64,000 bases of DNA from NCBI GenBank assembly GCA_003993805.1, contig RSEF01000001.1, positions 96,147,674 to 96,211,673 on the forward strand. Direction: 5' to 3'. This DNA is from Himantopus leucocephalus. Its lineage: Eukaryota > Chordata > Aves > Charadriiformes > Recurvirostridae. Numbering within the stretch: the first letter of the stretch is position 1; each line of letters opens with the position of its first letter. Under the pieces are notes generated by a model. The model worked only from the letters and a program-made list of their open reading frames with translations. It did no database searches and had not been told where the DNA came from. Below, piece after piece: positions 1 through 13,430 of this stretch. A program made the position numbers and the translations under genes.

Positions 1-3000
1 TATGAAGCAATAAATAAGTTTTCTTCTGAATAATTCTTTTGTTATCTTCATTTAAGCTACCTGATGTCAGTTTTGGTCATGTGATGGTAAGTAAACTATT
101 TTATTCAGTCAGAGAAATGGAGGCATGAATGTATGGCTGACATTTACTTGCAATAATTCTCAAGAAACCTGTAATGCTATATTATGCTTTACCCTGACTT
201 CACTATAAATATTGTTTTGCTTTTTTGTTAAAAGGTCAGTTTGGTTTTGGTTGTGGCAAGCGGAACATAGCTGCCTCTTTCTATAAGGACTTATCAAATG
301 ATTTAGGAGGGAGAACGGTCAAGTGTAGAATATTTTGTGTTATTTTTACCTCAGAAATGTTCTGTGTCTGCTTTATATAATACTGCAGTTTCTCATTACA
401 TTTTATAAAAAAGTAATAAGGAGAAGTTATGTCATAAACTTATATGAAGATTTAACTGAGTTTCATAGAAAACACTTAATTTTTTCATATCTGTAAAACC
501 TTTAGCAAGCATTCAGGTGGATTTTCAAATAATTTAGGCACACAAGTTTAACACAGTTAGTTGTACTATATCAACAAATCGAATAAATTCTATTCCCCAA
601 AGCTCTAGATAACTATTTATATATGTACAGCTGTAATAAAGTTGAAACTAAGTGCAAAATTGTGGCTCTAAGTTGTATACAATCTGAAACTGGAACACAT
701 ACTATAATATATATAAATATAAAGCATGCAGAGGGCCAGTTAATCAGCTAGTTGGATGGCCTGCTTCCCAGCTACCAGATCCAAACAAGAACAGGGACAG
801 AACTAAAACATTGCTTTTGCATTTCTTGGTTTCGATATGCTGAAGTTTATAATTTACAACTGCTAGCTCCATGTTACTAGCTTACCGTTTACAAAAAATG
901 TTACACGCTATTTTTCCCCCATGAGTTTTCTGATGTATTTGAAGACCTCATATAGCATTGAAAGTCTGCTCATTGACAATGAATGGTTTACAGCAAACAT
1001 TGCAATTATACGCTTGTTACTGCTGTCACTCCCTGGACAGACTTTTCTGAAAGATGAAGTTAAAATTGAATGGGCAGTGGCACTCTCCTTTTTCGAATGA
1101 AAAAAAAAAGGAAAAAGATACACAATTAAAATGACATTAGGGCTTAACACTTAGTCTTTGTCTAGATCTAGTCAGTCTGATGTGCTTGGAAAGTATCTGC
1201 AGGCTTTTCAAGTCTTTGACTCACTCTTTCTTTTTTCACTATAAGACAGATATTGAGCAGGGCCTTGTTCTATACATAAACAACTTCCATGTTCAAATTG
1301 TAGCAAAAACTGCAGAAAATAAGCAGTGTCTCTGATTCTCAAGATACCATCTTGTCTTTTCCAACCTTGTAGTGATGCCACCTAAAAGTTGAAATTTATT
1401 AATCTTAGTAAATCTGTGTTCCCACCCCTTGTTTTTCTTCCTAGAGAACACACTTATAGCTTGTCTGAACTAATTTTATTAAGCGTGTTTAACACTGCAT
1501 CTGAACTGCCTTGTCCAAGGCACCTGTGAAGTGTCTTGCCTTGCCAGACCTCTCAGGTGGTACTGGGCTGGCTCCCACTGTGCGGGCACCACTCGCCTCC
1601 CAACCCCAGCTCAGCAGGACTCACAGGACACTGTGGGTACCATCCACCTTCACCTGGTATCTAGTTGCTTCAGGACCCCTCCTAGCTGACAGAGATTAAA
1701 GCAACCAGATTAATCTGTCTGTATTATCATGTCATTTATTTTATCTTCTGTCCCGAGCAGATAGTTGATATAACAAAACAAAAACAAAAAAAACCCAGGC
1801 TGTTGATAGATGAGAAAGTTTCCTTTGCAGAACCAGGGCACTTATTTCTATTCACTTACCAAAATTGTCTGGAGAGATGGAAATCAACCTTTCTTTTTAA
1901 CATAAATATTATAGCCAGGCATAGAAAATTTCAGTCACCGAGTAGGAATTTTTCATAAAGGCCTGCAAGAAATGAACAATATGTGACACAGTAGTATAGA
2001 AGAATTCCATGTATACTTTAGTTACAGCTTTATTCTCTCCAAAGTGCTAGAGTCAAAAAGTGATTGCTTCTGCAATAATCGTAGACTTTTTCCACGTGGT
2101 AGCACATTGTAAAGCTCTGATACCAGCCACCTGAAACTTTACAAATGAGAGAGAAGACCGTAAGGGCATAATTTGTGTCATGTAATCTCAGAGATAAAGT
2201 CATTCACAACAAATAGATTTGCAATAATCTACTTCTGAATTGGAATCTCTTTACAGTCCACAGCACAATGCACCTGAGAGATTTTAGCCATCTACTTATG
2301 ATGAGAAGACTTGTGTCCTAGAAGTAATTGGCTGGGTACCATAGGGCAGTTGTTCAGATGTAGTTATCTATGTTGGAGATGCCAACATCTAAGCAGAGGG
2401 ATGCCACATCAAGTTCTTATCTCAGGGACTGACATTTTTAATGAAATGGGCAATATTATCCTGTGTCAAACCGAAGGATTCGTAGAAAGAAAATGAAGTC
2501 AATAGAAAAAGGAAAATTTCCACTGAGGCACATCACTCATATCACCGATCTGTTTCACATACACAGTGAAAGCTTTCAGGTATGCCCCAACACCTTCAAC
2601 GGGAAATGTTGTCCATTTTGTAGACCAAGTGTGGAAGCAGGGGCCCAGAGCACCCTCCAGAATGCAAGCAGGCACGATGCAGAGGCATGCCTAGATGGTT
2701 AGTGCATACCCGCCGTGCTCCTGCAAGCAAAGGCAATGCTCAGCGCAATCACAGGGAGCGGAAGGGCCCCCGAGGTGGAGAAAACCGCACTGACAGGGCT
2801 GGAATCTGCTTTGTCAGGGCGGTGCAGACAGGCAGCGAAGCTGATGGGACCCTTCCTAGTGATGCCAGCAGAGGAGGTGACATTTGTAAGGATGGAACGG
2901 GTGGCTTGATGAGAGAGGAGACTATTGTGAGAAAGAACTTTTCATGAAAAGGAAATGGTGTGAGAGAAAAGCTGACAAAGTGTAAATAGGGAGTACACTG

Positions 3001-3622
3001 AAGAAGGAGAGGTCTGTAGGCACGAGTGGTACTGCAAGGATGTGTGACATCAAAGTGCCCTATTTCTGAGCATGGTTAGTGTGATAAGCACTAAGGGGAT
3101 GTGCCTAGGGATGGCATTTTGAAATCCTGCACTGAAATCATCACTATCTGTTGCTGACCGTATCTGTTTTTATAAACCATGGTAAAGTTAAGAGGCAGTG
3201 AATGCAGCTATACTAAGTGGACATTGTTCTGTAATTAATTGGGGAGAGGGGACATCTTCCTTATTTTTTGGAATACATTCTTAAATGTAGTAACTGCAAG
3301 TGTTTAAAGCAACTTGCAAATATTTGCACAGGCAAGTGAACTCCTAAGTGTGAAAAAATGGTTACAAGGAAATATATGCTTTGAGTTAACTAAGTAGAAA
3401 ATACACCTAGAATTATTTAACTTGTCACTTCACAATCTCTCTATGGAAATTAATCTGAAAAGGCATCTTTTGAGGGAAAGAGAGATGCTCCCCAAGTCCA
3501 GAATTCTTATAATACCAACCTCTTATCCCGAGGTCCTGCGATTTTTTTCCCATGATTATTAATTGTGATCTGCATCATCCATGGAAGCTTATCAAACTGT
3601 TGGTTTCTTTTTCTCTCCTCAG
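1..3622 (+). other. GABRG3: GABRG3 last intron, 3' part
   Basis: This is the intron sequence preceding the terminal GABRG3 exon. It ends in a clear splice acceptor: a pyrimidine tract from about 3604 and the AG at 3621-3622. I saw no other gamma-subunit exon in it; no open frame encodes the TM1-TM3 block or the start of the TM3-TM4 loop, so the upstream exons lie outside the window. A patch at about 2630-2900 is richer in G and C than its surroundings, but I recognise nothing in it. The intron assignment follows from the exon downstream. The intron's 5' end is not in the window. Confidence 0.85.
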
Positions 3623-3901
3623 AATTATTCTGTACTTGATATGAGACCACCAACTACAGTCATCACATTGAACAATGCCATGTATTGGCAAGAATTTGAA
3701 GATGCGTGCGTCTATGAATGTCTGGATGGGAAAGACTGCCAGAGCTTTTTCTGTTGTTACGAAGAGTGTAAATCAGGCTCATGGAGGAGAGGACGGATTC
3801 ACATAGACATCTTAGAACTGGACTCTTACTCTAGGGTCTTTTTTCCTACATCCTTCCTGCTGTTTAACCTGGTCTACTGGGTTGGATACCTCTATCTTTA
3901 A
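3623..3901 (+). CDS. GABRG3: GABA-A receptor gamma-3 subunit, terminal coding exon
   Basis: This exon encodes the last 92 residues of a GABA-gated chloride channel subunit (Cys-loop family, synaptic plasma membrane). The exon starts in phase 0 after the AG at 3621-3622, with the residues [10 protein letters not shown], and stops with TAA at 3899-3901. Residues 1-71 form the end of the large TM3-TM4 cytoplasmic loop. They include a cysteine cluster (C29, C33, C39, C44, C45, C49); in gamma-2 the equivalent cluster is palmitoylated. The basic stretch after it (WRRGRIHI) corresponds to the region that binds GABARAP in gamma-2. Residues about 72-92 are TM4, ending YWVGYLYL, with the usual very short extracellular tail. 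Choice of gamma-3 over gamma-1, -2 or -4 rests on the [16 protein letters not shown] and IDILELDSY segments, where the other paralogues read CASFFCCFEDC and IRIAK. The frame is intact. An in-frame ATG at 3581 lies in the intron and is not a start. Confidence 0.95.
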   Translation, partial: NYSVLDMRPPTTVITLNNAMYWQEFEDACVYECLDGKDCQSFFCCYEECKSGSWRRGRIHIDILELDSYSRVFFPTSFLLFNLVYWVGYLYL

Positions 3902-4620
3902 ATGTTGCCTGTAGTGGTGAAGACTGCTGTGTTTTCACACTGTGGAGGGATGGTGAAAGTGCAGAAAAAGTGAAGGACACGGTCAGTTTCATCTCAAATT
4001 ATAGAGGCCACATTAACCTTCACCATCACAGAGCCTGATGAAGAATTTTAATATATAATTGCCTGAAAAAGAAAATCGAGGAAGAATTATCTCCTTACTG
4101 CTATTCATTTTAAAGAAAAGATTCTTACAAAATTCAGCTGAATTTGTAGTGTAAGCAATGTTTATGAATAATTATTGTATATTAGAATCTCTACTATTCT
4201 CCCTTGGTATAGAAGCTATACACAATTCAGGCAAAGGTTAAATATGTCATTTTTGTTCTTCATTCCCATACTTTCTTCAAAATGCTGCCATATCCCTGAG
4301 GCTCAGAGCAACATGCACTGGCACTGGCAAAGGAGCCAAAGCCAACGAAACCACTCCTTTGTATTTAAACTTGCTTGAGCTATGTCCCATAGGTTTTGGG
4401 AAATATTTCATTGGTGATCTCCTTGCTATAGACAAACCACTGAAAGACAGTAAGAAATGTCGCTGGTGGGATCAAAACATGGACGTTACTTTCTGCAAAG
4501 CTCTGGGATTCATGGAGTTAGACAATTACCTACACATATTGGTTTTGACTTCAGGTGAAAAGGCAGAGTTATAAGAAAGCTATTATTTTGATATAAATAA
4601 AAGCCTTGCCTATCTCTGAG
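3902..4620 (+). other. GABRG3: GABRG3 3' UTR (proximal)
   Basis: Sequence downstream of the TAA, up to just past the first good canonical polyadenylation signal. It has no convincing open frame. The extent is inferred from the AATAAA at 4596-4601; brain receptor mRNAs often use more distal sites, so a longer UTR is possible. Another AATAAA lies near 6094. Confidence 0.5.
4596..4601 (+). other. GABRG3: candidate polyadenylation signal for GABRG3
   Basis: Canonical AATAAA about 695 bases after the stop codon and the first perfect hexamer in the 3' flank. The sequence just downstream is mixed rather than clearly GU-rich, so use of this site is only a plausible inference. Confidence 0.45.
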
Positions 4621-7600
4621 GCAGCTGTAGGCATAACTTCTACAGTTTTTCAAGCTTTTAACTGTCTTTTTTATGACTGGCTAAACACAGGATGGTCATT
4701 GATTTCTAAAGTACTCTACTTGAAGCAGGACAAGATTCCTGCTTGTTTGTGTCATTGTAGCAGATCATAGTTGATAGGCCATGAGTAAAAATCACTATAT
4801 AATAGCACTAGGAATATGTGACTTTCTTCAGATTGCAATTTACTAAAAAGTGCTCTCTCTCTCATTCTTGTTTTTTCTCTCAAAGTTATTTTACAAAATT
4901 GAAAAACATGTGTGCCAAAGGACATTTTTTGTTCCTTCCATAAAGTTAAATATTGCAGTCCTTACTCATGGCAGTTGTTCCCTGGGTGTGAGCTGAAGAC
5001 TGAACACTTTTGACTTGTATAGTACATTATGGGAACTCAATTGTCACACTTGGATTAGACACGGACTAGTTGCCACATGTAGAAAAATGTTGTTTTCATT
5101 TTTTTTCCTAAACTACCAACTGTATTTTACCCTAAAAAGCTATTTTGTAATTTTCAAGCTTTTGACCATTAAATTCTTAAACTATCCATTTTTTCAAAAA
5201 CTAGTTTTACAGTGTTAAACTAGATTACATCTTTTACAGACTGTCTCAATAATGGTCATTAAGCAAACAAAACAGATTCAAAACTAAGTAGCAATGGCTT
5301 TTCACTACCCTTTGGATGACAAATGGTTACAAAGGATTAAAGTTAAAACATACCTAAAACCAAAATTCTATTTTTTTTCTCTTCTGGAGGACCTGATAAT
5401 TTTTTTATCATCTCAAAAAAATGTGTGTCTCTTCCACACAGTATTTGATAAAAAATAAGTAGTGGATGTTCCTTTTCTGCTCAGAAGAAAAATCCTGCAA
5501 ACAAGCAAAAACTAATGCAATGGTAATTCTAAAGCAACAGAAACTCTGTCATGTTCTTTGAAACATCACTGTCTGTCATTGCTGTTGCTCTGTGCTTCCA
5601 GTGAGTTTGAAATTGAAAAAAAAAAAATACCAACACAAAAGTTAACTGTAGTTATTTAAAATACTTTCTTCTGTTTTTCACTTGCCTAAAATATCAGACA
5701 GAGCTGGGTTTAGTTGGGGGAGGGGAATTACTGCTCTAAGGACTGACAAAACTCAAATTACAAGCACAGAGGAAAAATATTTTGGGGCAGGATCGAAACC
5801 TTATTTTTAGCAAAATCTGCCCAATCTGCTGTCTTCTAAACCAATGATAACCTTCTGATGTCAAAATACATGTTGAAGTTTTTGCTAACTCTCAGCAACA
5901 AATTACTCTGTAAAATCTATTACTCTGTACATCTCTGTGCCCTGCACTTGGCAGTATGGATTTTATTTAAGGATGAGAGTTATATTTTGAGCAGTGCAAG
6001 AAGGTGATTGAATTGAAGTTGAATATTCTGGTCTCTAATTATGAATCAATCTACTCTAACAGCCACCTTCAGCCATAGTTTGCAAGAATACTAAATAAAA
6101 GAATGGAAACAGTTATCCTTTAGGGGCCTGATCCTGCAAACTCTCTGCACAATCAATCGATTTTGGTGACAGTATTGAGACAGATGAGGCACAAGAAGTG
6201 CCTTCCACTATTAGATCTTGAACAGTTAAAGTGAGGTTTATTTAGAAATTGCACACTTGAGTGAATGTCCTGGGAGTAAGTGTGGAAGTGGAACGTTCCC
6301 ATTTTAGATGATGAGCATATACTTTTCTTACACTTCTGCTCATGGCTACCCATTCCTGCTGAAAGCACTCAATCCCATCAGATCTTTTCTTGGAAGAATG
6401 GTTCTGCCAAGTGCATTGATATTGCCTCTGTTTTCTGAGTGCTTTCATAAACAGAAGTTGGAAGCACTTCATTCCACTTTTTCCATGATCCTAACCAAGA
6501 AAGAATCTGCAGACACTACTGGCTGCCGCTTTTACAGAGGACATACTCTACTGTGTAATATATTCTACTCTGGGGTTATTTGCAAAAAATTGATTTACAT
6601 GCAAGGAGAGCAGCCACAGGCTGGCAGGTTCCAGAACGCATTCCTCTGCTTATTCCAAGTTGCTTGCTTTACTCTCTCTGCTTCACTGCTCTGTGCTTTG
6701 GCAGCCACTGAAAAACCATAGAGATCAGGGAAGATAAGCTTTCTAGATGCTGCATCATTCAAAATGCAATTATTCTAGACACCTAGATAATGTGGTCTGC
6801 ATGTATCTATGCGCCACATCCTTCTGTAGTAGTAAGAATATCCTCATTAACCTCCAGATACTCTTGCTTCTTTCACAAATTAAAAAAAATTAACACTCCT
6901 GTGCACAGTCCCATGAGAAATGTAAGAACCACCTTTTAGCATTTTAGAACATTTTCTTATCAGATAACTTCACATTCAAGACTTGCATTTATTCAACTGC
7001 TTCTTTTTGTTATTTAGTACTTCTTTTTACCCTTCCAAGGAAGGGAAAGGAATGGAGGAAGGCAAAAACAAATGACTAGTGAAATGAATGCATTTAGATA
7101 TGTATGTAAAACCGCAAAATCAAATATCTTCACATTACATTCCTTCTTTTGTGAAGTTACAGAAAACATTGTGACGGTTTGTTTAGATAACCAACTTCTC
7201 CCAGGAGGATCTGAAGTCAAACCTCTTATCGTCCCTCTTCAATTAAAAGTCTATAGATAGTGCTTTCCCGCATTGAGGGCAGGATTTTCAAGGCAATTAA
7301 GAATGTATAAAAATACCATTCTGCTTAATTCAGTTTTCTCAATTCTTCTGGCCCTGATGCCTAACATACTGACAGCTCCTTCTTTTATGGCCATTCTTCC
7401 AAGAATAAGTGTATAAAAACTTGCAACCAGTTTCTGCTGTCGCCACATCCAGCAGTAATGTGGAACTTAAGTATGCCAGACAATTTTAATGTAACTTTCT
7501 AATGAAGAAGTACAGCTGTAGATTAAAACAACTCAGGCACTTTAGTAACTTCTCTTTTAGATGCTCCTTTTCTCCTTCATCAGCTCTCAACTGTATATTG

Positions 7601-9734
7601 GTATATTGTACATATCAATAAAAATTATAAAAATTACAGCAGGAAAAATCAAAAAAAGCCAGAACTGTTTTCACAGAGACAACAATGAGTAGTGAAGCTA
7701 AAAGGGGAGGAAGAAATTTTTTTTTATTGCTGTGCAGTTCTTATCTGTCCCACTCCTCTTATTTAGTTCTTCCCACCAACTACTCACAGCTAATTCCAAA
7801 TCATCCACCTGGTGGTTTGCACATTCATCAGCTGGAACAGCAGTGACACATGAGCCTTTATCTGATAGGAAATGATATTTCTGGAACTGGAGGCATCCCG
7901 ACGAATAGCTCAGATAGATAGCTATCTCAATCACTTTTGCAGCCCTAATGTGTCTCAGCGTCTAGCACCTCATGTTGCTGCATGAATTTATCACAACTCA
8001 CCTTACTCAGTCACTTCATGAAGGGAAGGATGCTTACCTCATTTTTACACCAAATTTCACCATAAATCTAGAAAAATGACTCTGCCCTGCCCATGCTCCA
8101 AGTGACCAGATGCAAGACAGCTCTGGAAAGACCATAGCTGCTGTACTGTTGACTTTGTGGGAAAGAAGATTCATTTTTTAAGACAGATTTCATTAGCTTC
8201 ACAATCTGGAGGGTTGGTCTTACCTTCTAATCTGTAAAACAAAGCGCCCACTGCAACTTGTAAAGGCTTCCATAAGTCCAGTCTGTACTTTTCCCATTGG
8301 CTGCTCTTTCTGGGTTTCCATAAAACACTAAGAAAAGGTAAGCCATATCCCATAATCTTAGCTGCCTACACAATTAGATGATTTTTTTCAATGTATATTC
8401 TTCTTCTTGCTTACAGTGAAGTCTTTGTGCCTCTTACATTAGTGCCTTTAGCATTCCTTGATATTGAAGGATAGACTATTTCTGGCCTGAGAACTAGAAA
8501 GAGGGACAATAACCTTGCTGGAGTTCTTCCTGAGCACCACAGTGTGTGACCAATATTCTAGATGTCTTCAACCTACACATTGAGCATTTGTCTGATGTTT
8601 CGTTTTTCTTAAGCAGTCTGTAGGTTTCTCAGTTCCTAAGTAGCAAGAAAACTCCAGTGGGATTTCAGTGGTTTAGTGGAATCCCTACTTCTTCACTCAG
8701 CAACTTCTTTCCACCAAGAGATGCAGAGCATAAACTCAAGGCTGCTGTTTACCTCACCCAGGTCACTTCCCAGACTGTTTAAAATAGGCAAAAAACAAAC
8801 TATGCATTGGGAATACATTTCCACAGCTGAAAGGTGAGGTTCTTTCTCCTTTACAGCTTTTTTTTTTTCTGAGTTAATTTTAGATCCTGCCTCCCTCCCT
8901 CTCTCCCTTCACCTATACAATTGGCAAGCACAAAATCAGCTCAACTTACATACTGAAAACTTACACTGAGACTTACACTTGCATACTGAAAATAAGCATA
9001 GTGTCATTAATCTTATACTATGTTTCTATGCCTACAAGCTTCTTATGGTTCACCACATTCTCTTCATGAAGGGTTCTAGTATATACACAAAAAGTGAAGG
9101 CCTTCCTTCAAGACTCAGTGGCCTTGATAGTTTTGCCTTTTCCCCTGGGATCCATGGTTTGTCTGGACAACAAACAAACTGACAATCTGCTTTCCTAATC
9201 ATTTAGGTCACTGTTTTAGATACTAAAAACAGAACTATGTTTTATATCTAAAGTGAAATGATGCTTTAACAGAAAAAAATCCTCTCTGCTTGAACTGCAT
9301 TGCTTTGGCAAGTTAAACAAGAAATTTTTATACACCGCACACTGTATGTATAGTGGATAACTCAAAGAGATATGCTACGCTATGGCCCTCTCTAGTACTT
9401 AGTCCTGAATTAGGGTAAAATATTGTTCTAACTATCCAATTTACCTAGCAGCTGTTTCTTTAAACGACTTTGGATTGTCACTGTCTTCGAGCACCTGGTT
9501 AGTGTCCAATGATATTCCTCAAGGGACATATCCAAGATCTGTGACCATGCATTCCTTTCTACAAACTTTACTTTCTTTTATTTTTTCTCTTTTGTTGTGG
9601 GTCCTCAAGTCAGTGTCTGTATGCATCTGGAGTCCTCAAGGGTTTTCCTAGAATATATGTGAAATTAGACAATAAAATTCATCATGAAGTTCAGTGCCTC
9701 AGAGTTGGACACCTGAGAATTCTCTACTTTCTAT
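4621..9734. other. intergenic, mostly unique sequence
   Basis: AT-rich sequence with no gene I can support; the open frames are short and have no recognisable domains. At about 6124-6140 the phrase GGCCTGATCCTGCAAA matches the end of an old repeat common in sauropsid genomes, seen again in weaker form near 58262. I see nothing else that can be named. Confidence 0.6.
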
Positions 9735-9834
9735 NNNNNNNNNNNNNNNNNNNNNNNNNNNNNNNNNNNNNNNNNNNNNNNNNNNNNNNNNNNNNNNNNN
9801 NNNNNNNNNNNNNNNNNNNNNNNNNNNNNNNNNN
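9735..9834. other. assembly gap, exactly 100 N
   Basis: Run of 100 N, the conventional size for a gap of unknown length. Its right edge is CR1 3' sequence, so missing CR1 body probably lies in the gap. Confidence 0.98.
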
Positions 9835-9876
9835 AAGGTCCCTTCCAATCTAAACCATTCTATGATTCTATGATTT
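9835..9876 (+). mobile_element. CR1 LINE, 3' terminal fragment next to a gap
   Basis: The sequence directly after the gap reads AAGGTCCCTTCCAATCTAAA and then two copies of the octamer ATTCTATG, the standard 3' end of avian CR1. The element is on the plus strand. Its body is lost in the gap, so its length and subfamily cannot be given. Confidence 0.9.
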
Positions 9877-11004
9877 TGCATATTAATAAGTATTAACTTT
9901 TTTAGTGCTACATACATTGTTACAGATTTAGTTCTATACTTTATACTCATGTTGCTTTAATATATAAACAGACAACAATACATGTAACAAAGATGCATAT
10001 TACATCTAATAGCACATTACAGCTAATGATATAGCAATATTACATATAGTGCTTATTGGTAAGCCTCAACAGGGTTTTGTTCATTTTAAACATCTGGTTT
10101 TTTCATAGCAATAAATACTGAGCTTGACTTATAAAACATCTCTGTGCTTTGGTATTCCCAGAACAAGAAGGATTTGCAGAGGGAGTTATCTGGTATTTTA
10201 AAAAAATTGTTACTGTTAACCTAACTCTACAACAAAAACTCTCATACCCAGGGTGGGATTGATCTCAGTTTCATCTGGCTAAATCTAATCTGACATCTCA
10301 CTCTCTTTGTAAATAATGAAATGAAGTAAGAATAACCCTCTTTTAGGGGTTTTAGTCTTTTGCTTAGGCATATCATACAAATCCTTTGCTCACACGTAAG
10401 CACCCGCATGCCAATGTGGGAGCAGTGGGATGTCCAGCCTTGCCTCCAGCTGCCTCCAGATGGGCACAGGTCTCCAGTAGGACCTGTGTCATATCTGGCA
10501 GACCCAAGAAAACCCTGTATAACCCAAGGAGTCCCAAATGACATTAGATATGTAAGTATGAGCAACTGAATCAAGCCCTAGATGTCCACCTTGGACTGAG
10601 GTACGCTAGAAATACCTTATTCTCTCACTTCATATAAAGGCAGTTAAGACAACTAGAGTTAGATTCAGTACCCAGAGAACACAAGTTGATGAGAGATATC
10701 AGTTTAGGGCATTTGACTGAGACTAGCAAGAGAACCCAGTAATTTGGGCACACAAAAGGGTTGCTAGTTGCAGCGTTCCCAGCTTCACAGTGAAGGGCAG
10801 AGTTTAAAGTATAGGCTTTTCTTGAACTTTTGTTATAGACTAGCTCATGCTGCCATGAAGACCAGCTCAAAATCCTTTCCCATTTATCATATAAGGACTT
10901 TGTCACCCAAGTCACTATGTGAACAGTACTTCCAGAACCAGGCTTTTAGATCTGTTTATTATTCAATTATTTTTGGAACTGGGGCCATCAAGTTGCAAAC
11001 CTAT
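9877..11004. other. intergenic sequence
   Basis: No gene or named repeat recognised. Overlapping short open frames on both strands around 10242-10574 and 10625-10915 show no domains and look like chance frames. Confidence 0.5.
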
Positions 11005-11095
11005 GTATTTAGGAAACTGCCTTAGCCCTTCATCTGCAAAATGAAAATAATTCCATTTCCCTAACTCAGAAGCACTGTGAAAAACAGTACAATAC
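11005..11095 (+). mobile_element. possible ancient MIR/CORE-SINE-like fragment
   Basis: The phrase CTTCATCTGCAAAATGAAAA followed by ATAATTCC and, about 35 bases on, a CACTGTGA segment resembles the 3' half of MIR-type SINEs, which read CTCATCTGTAAAATGGGGAT with ATAAT after it. The upstream half is not convincing, so this is tentative. Confidence 0.35.
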
Positions 11096-13160
11096 AAAGT
11101 GTGAGAAAATATGGTAACAAGGTTCTTCTAAGTAGCACAGATGAAACCTGCTTTTTTTCCTTCTGGGTGGTAAAGAAGTCGATACCATCACACCACATTT
11201 CTTTCATCATGTTAACTGCAAACTGCAAAAAAAAAGAAGGGGGCGAAATCTTAAATAAGAAGTTAAATCTAGCACTGGGTTCTTTAGGCCTAAGCAATCT
11301 GTGAACATAATAATGTTTATTTGCAAAAAGCCATTTATATGGGGGAATTGGTAGACAGCTATTTAGACGTAAATGAATTTCAGACTGAAGCTGCGTGGGT
11401 TTTGCTCTGACATTCATTTAAACAAAAATGTCCTATTCCGTATGGTGTGAAAATGAATAAAAGTATCCAGAGACACACTTCAAACTATCTCACAGCACAT
11501 GCACTTCTTCCTCTGAAGTGCTTGGATACCATGGAGATTAAAACCAAAGAAACACCTATGAAAATATCAGTCCAGTTTCTCAGACAAGCTGAATCCTGAA
11601 CATTTATTGTGATGTAAATTTGAGTAACACTGTAAGCACTTGTTCTGAGAAATGTCAGCCTTAGTGTATCAAAACTGTTTATTAATGAACAGTCTTCTCT
11701 CTATGCATTTCCTCATTCATACTTTGTCTTTAATTGCCTGTAGTGCTGTTACAAGGTTTCTGGTTGATGGCTCAGGGATCAAAATTACCTATTTACCTAC
11801 TGAAATGTGATCAAAAGGCTAAAGAAATCTTTGCGTGTCTTAGCAGGGGAGCAATGGATAGAGAAGCTACAGCAGTGTTACATGTGCCAGAGGACAGTCT
11901 TTACTGGAATAAGTCACAGGACAGGGAGAGACCTTCTTGATCATAATCAAATTTATTACAACCAACCACGTCATCCTCATCCACCTCAGAAGTCATCCAT
12001 GATCCATCTTAAAATTAGATATTTTCTCCTTTATACTGTTGGAAGGTGGTTCCAGAATACCACTAATTGGATATTTTCTTCCAGTACCCACTCTAAATTC
12101 ACTTGAGACGACTCAACCATTTGACCTGAAAATTCTCTATGAAATTCTATTGCTCACAATTCAAGACTATGCATAAACATCGGAGAAAAAAGAAAAGCAA
12201 TGAGACTGGCCAAAGGATTGAAACATGCTTTAGAGTTACAAGGTGGAACTGACTGCAAAAAATCCCATATGGACAGGTCACTTGTAGACAACAATTTTGC
12301 AGACATCTAAGTTTCACTAGATGAATAATGGAGATGAATCTTTTTAACTTATCAATGAGAAGTGAAGAGAAGCCTGTGTGGGGAGGGAGATTTGAATAGG
12401 GTGGTTGCATGTGCTGTCCAGCTTCAGCCCATAAGTCAGGGAAAGAGTGAGCCCTTGAAGGAAGGACACTATCCCTGTCCACAGAGAGAGGCTGGGTAGT
12501 TGTGGCATTTGCTCCGGCCAGTCAGACCCAGACCCAGATATTCATGGGCCAAAATGGGAAGGAAATGCTGGCTTTTCCCATCAGCTCCAGGCAACAGTCC
12601 CACAGGTCTCAGGAGCTCCAGAGAAGGTCCAGCATAAGTAACTACCTTAGGCACTGAGGTGGATCTGCAGGGTGTGAGCCAGCAGTGCCCAGATGCCTGA
12701 CCCCTTCCTGAAGGTGTGGGGCTGGCTTTGGGGGCCCTGAGCATATCTCTGAAAGGGCCAGCTGCTGTACCTTTTCCAGCACCACAATTCTCTTCCTGCC
12801 TGCACTGTTCCACCACATGAGGAAGCTGCTTGCTCTGCCCTCCAGCGACCCCTCCAAACGCACACCACCCCACCCCCTGCCCCGAGCCAGGTCCAGGATG
12901 TGGAGGGCTCATTTACGTACCCTTTCCCCTCCTGTGGGTGCTGGAGAGAAGCCAGAGGCTCTGCCCACAGGAGTACACTGGGAATTCCATGTTCTTAGAC
13001 CCCTATGAGCTTGGGATACATTTCAGTCTCGCAGCCGGAAAAGGCCTGTATTTGACCCACTGCTACTACTCGCACCTAAGAAATGAAATACAGGACAATC
13101 AATTGAACCAGGGAGTTGGTTGCTGGTCAGGCTTCTCCAGACTTTTTCATTTTTTCTTCA
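11096..13160. other. intergenic; GC-rich from about 12360
   Basis: The first 1.2 kb is AT-rich and unremarkable. From about 12360 the composition shifts to GC-rich and several open frames appear on the minus strand, the longest of 147 codons at 12469-12912. None has a recognisable domain, signal or splice context, and frames of this size are expected in GC-rich DNA. The composition shift fits transposon-derived DNA continuing into the repeat island at 13.1-14.8 kb. Confidence 0.4.
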
Positions 13161-13261
13161 AACTCCGCTGTCCCCCTATACCCATTCTGTGTCCTTTGCC
13201 TGCTGCATGCCTGGGCAGCAACAGGAAGAGATCATGGCACCCTTCTGTCTTCTCCTTCCTC
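13161..13261. repeat. unnamed 101-bp repeat, copy A
   Basis: Aligns without gaps over 101 bases, at roughly 80 percent identity by eye, to 22016-22116. The best-conserved blocks are CTTTGCCTGCTGCA and AGAGATCATGG followed by CCCTTCTGTCTTCTCC. Read on the minus strand, both copies are open in the same frame and share the residues REKTEG, HDL, AAGK and GGQ. I do not recognise the family; an endogenous retroviral fragment is possible but not shown. Confidence 0.65.
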
Positions 13262-13430
13262 ACCCAGTCACACGCAGACTTCTGACACATATACATATAT
13301 ATTCATATCTACGACTAATTCCTGTTCCAAAGGAAATGGGAAGCCAACCAGAGGGTGGGTATGTGTTCAAAAATGAGCAACAAACCAATCTCAAAGCAGT
13401 GTGAAAACAGGTGGGGAACAACACCATCGG

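Noticed and set aside
9659..9950. Open frames spanning the first N gap
   Set aside because: They run through 100 undefined bases and cannot be real as shown.
12469..12912. 147-codon minus-strand open frame in GC-rich DNA
   Set aside because: No domain, no splice context, and several overlapping frames are open in the same DNA, as expected from base composition.
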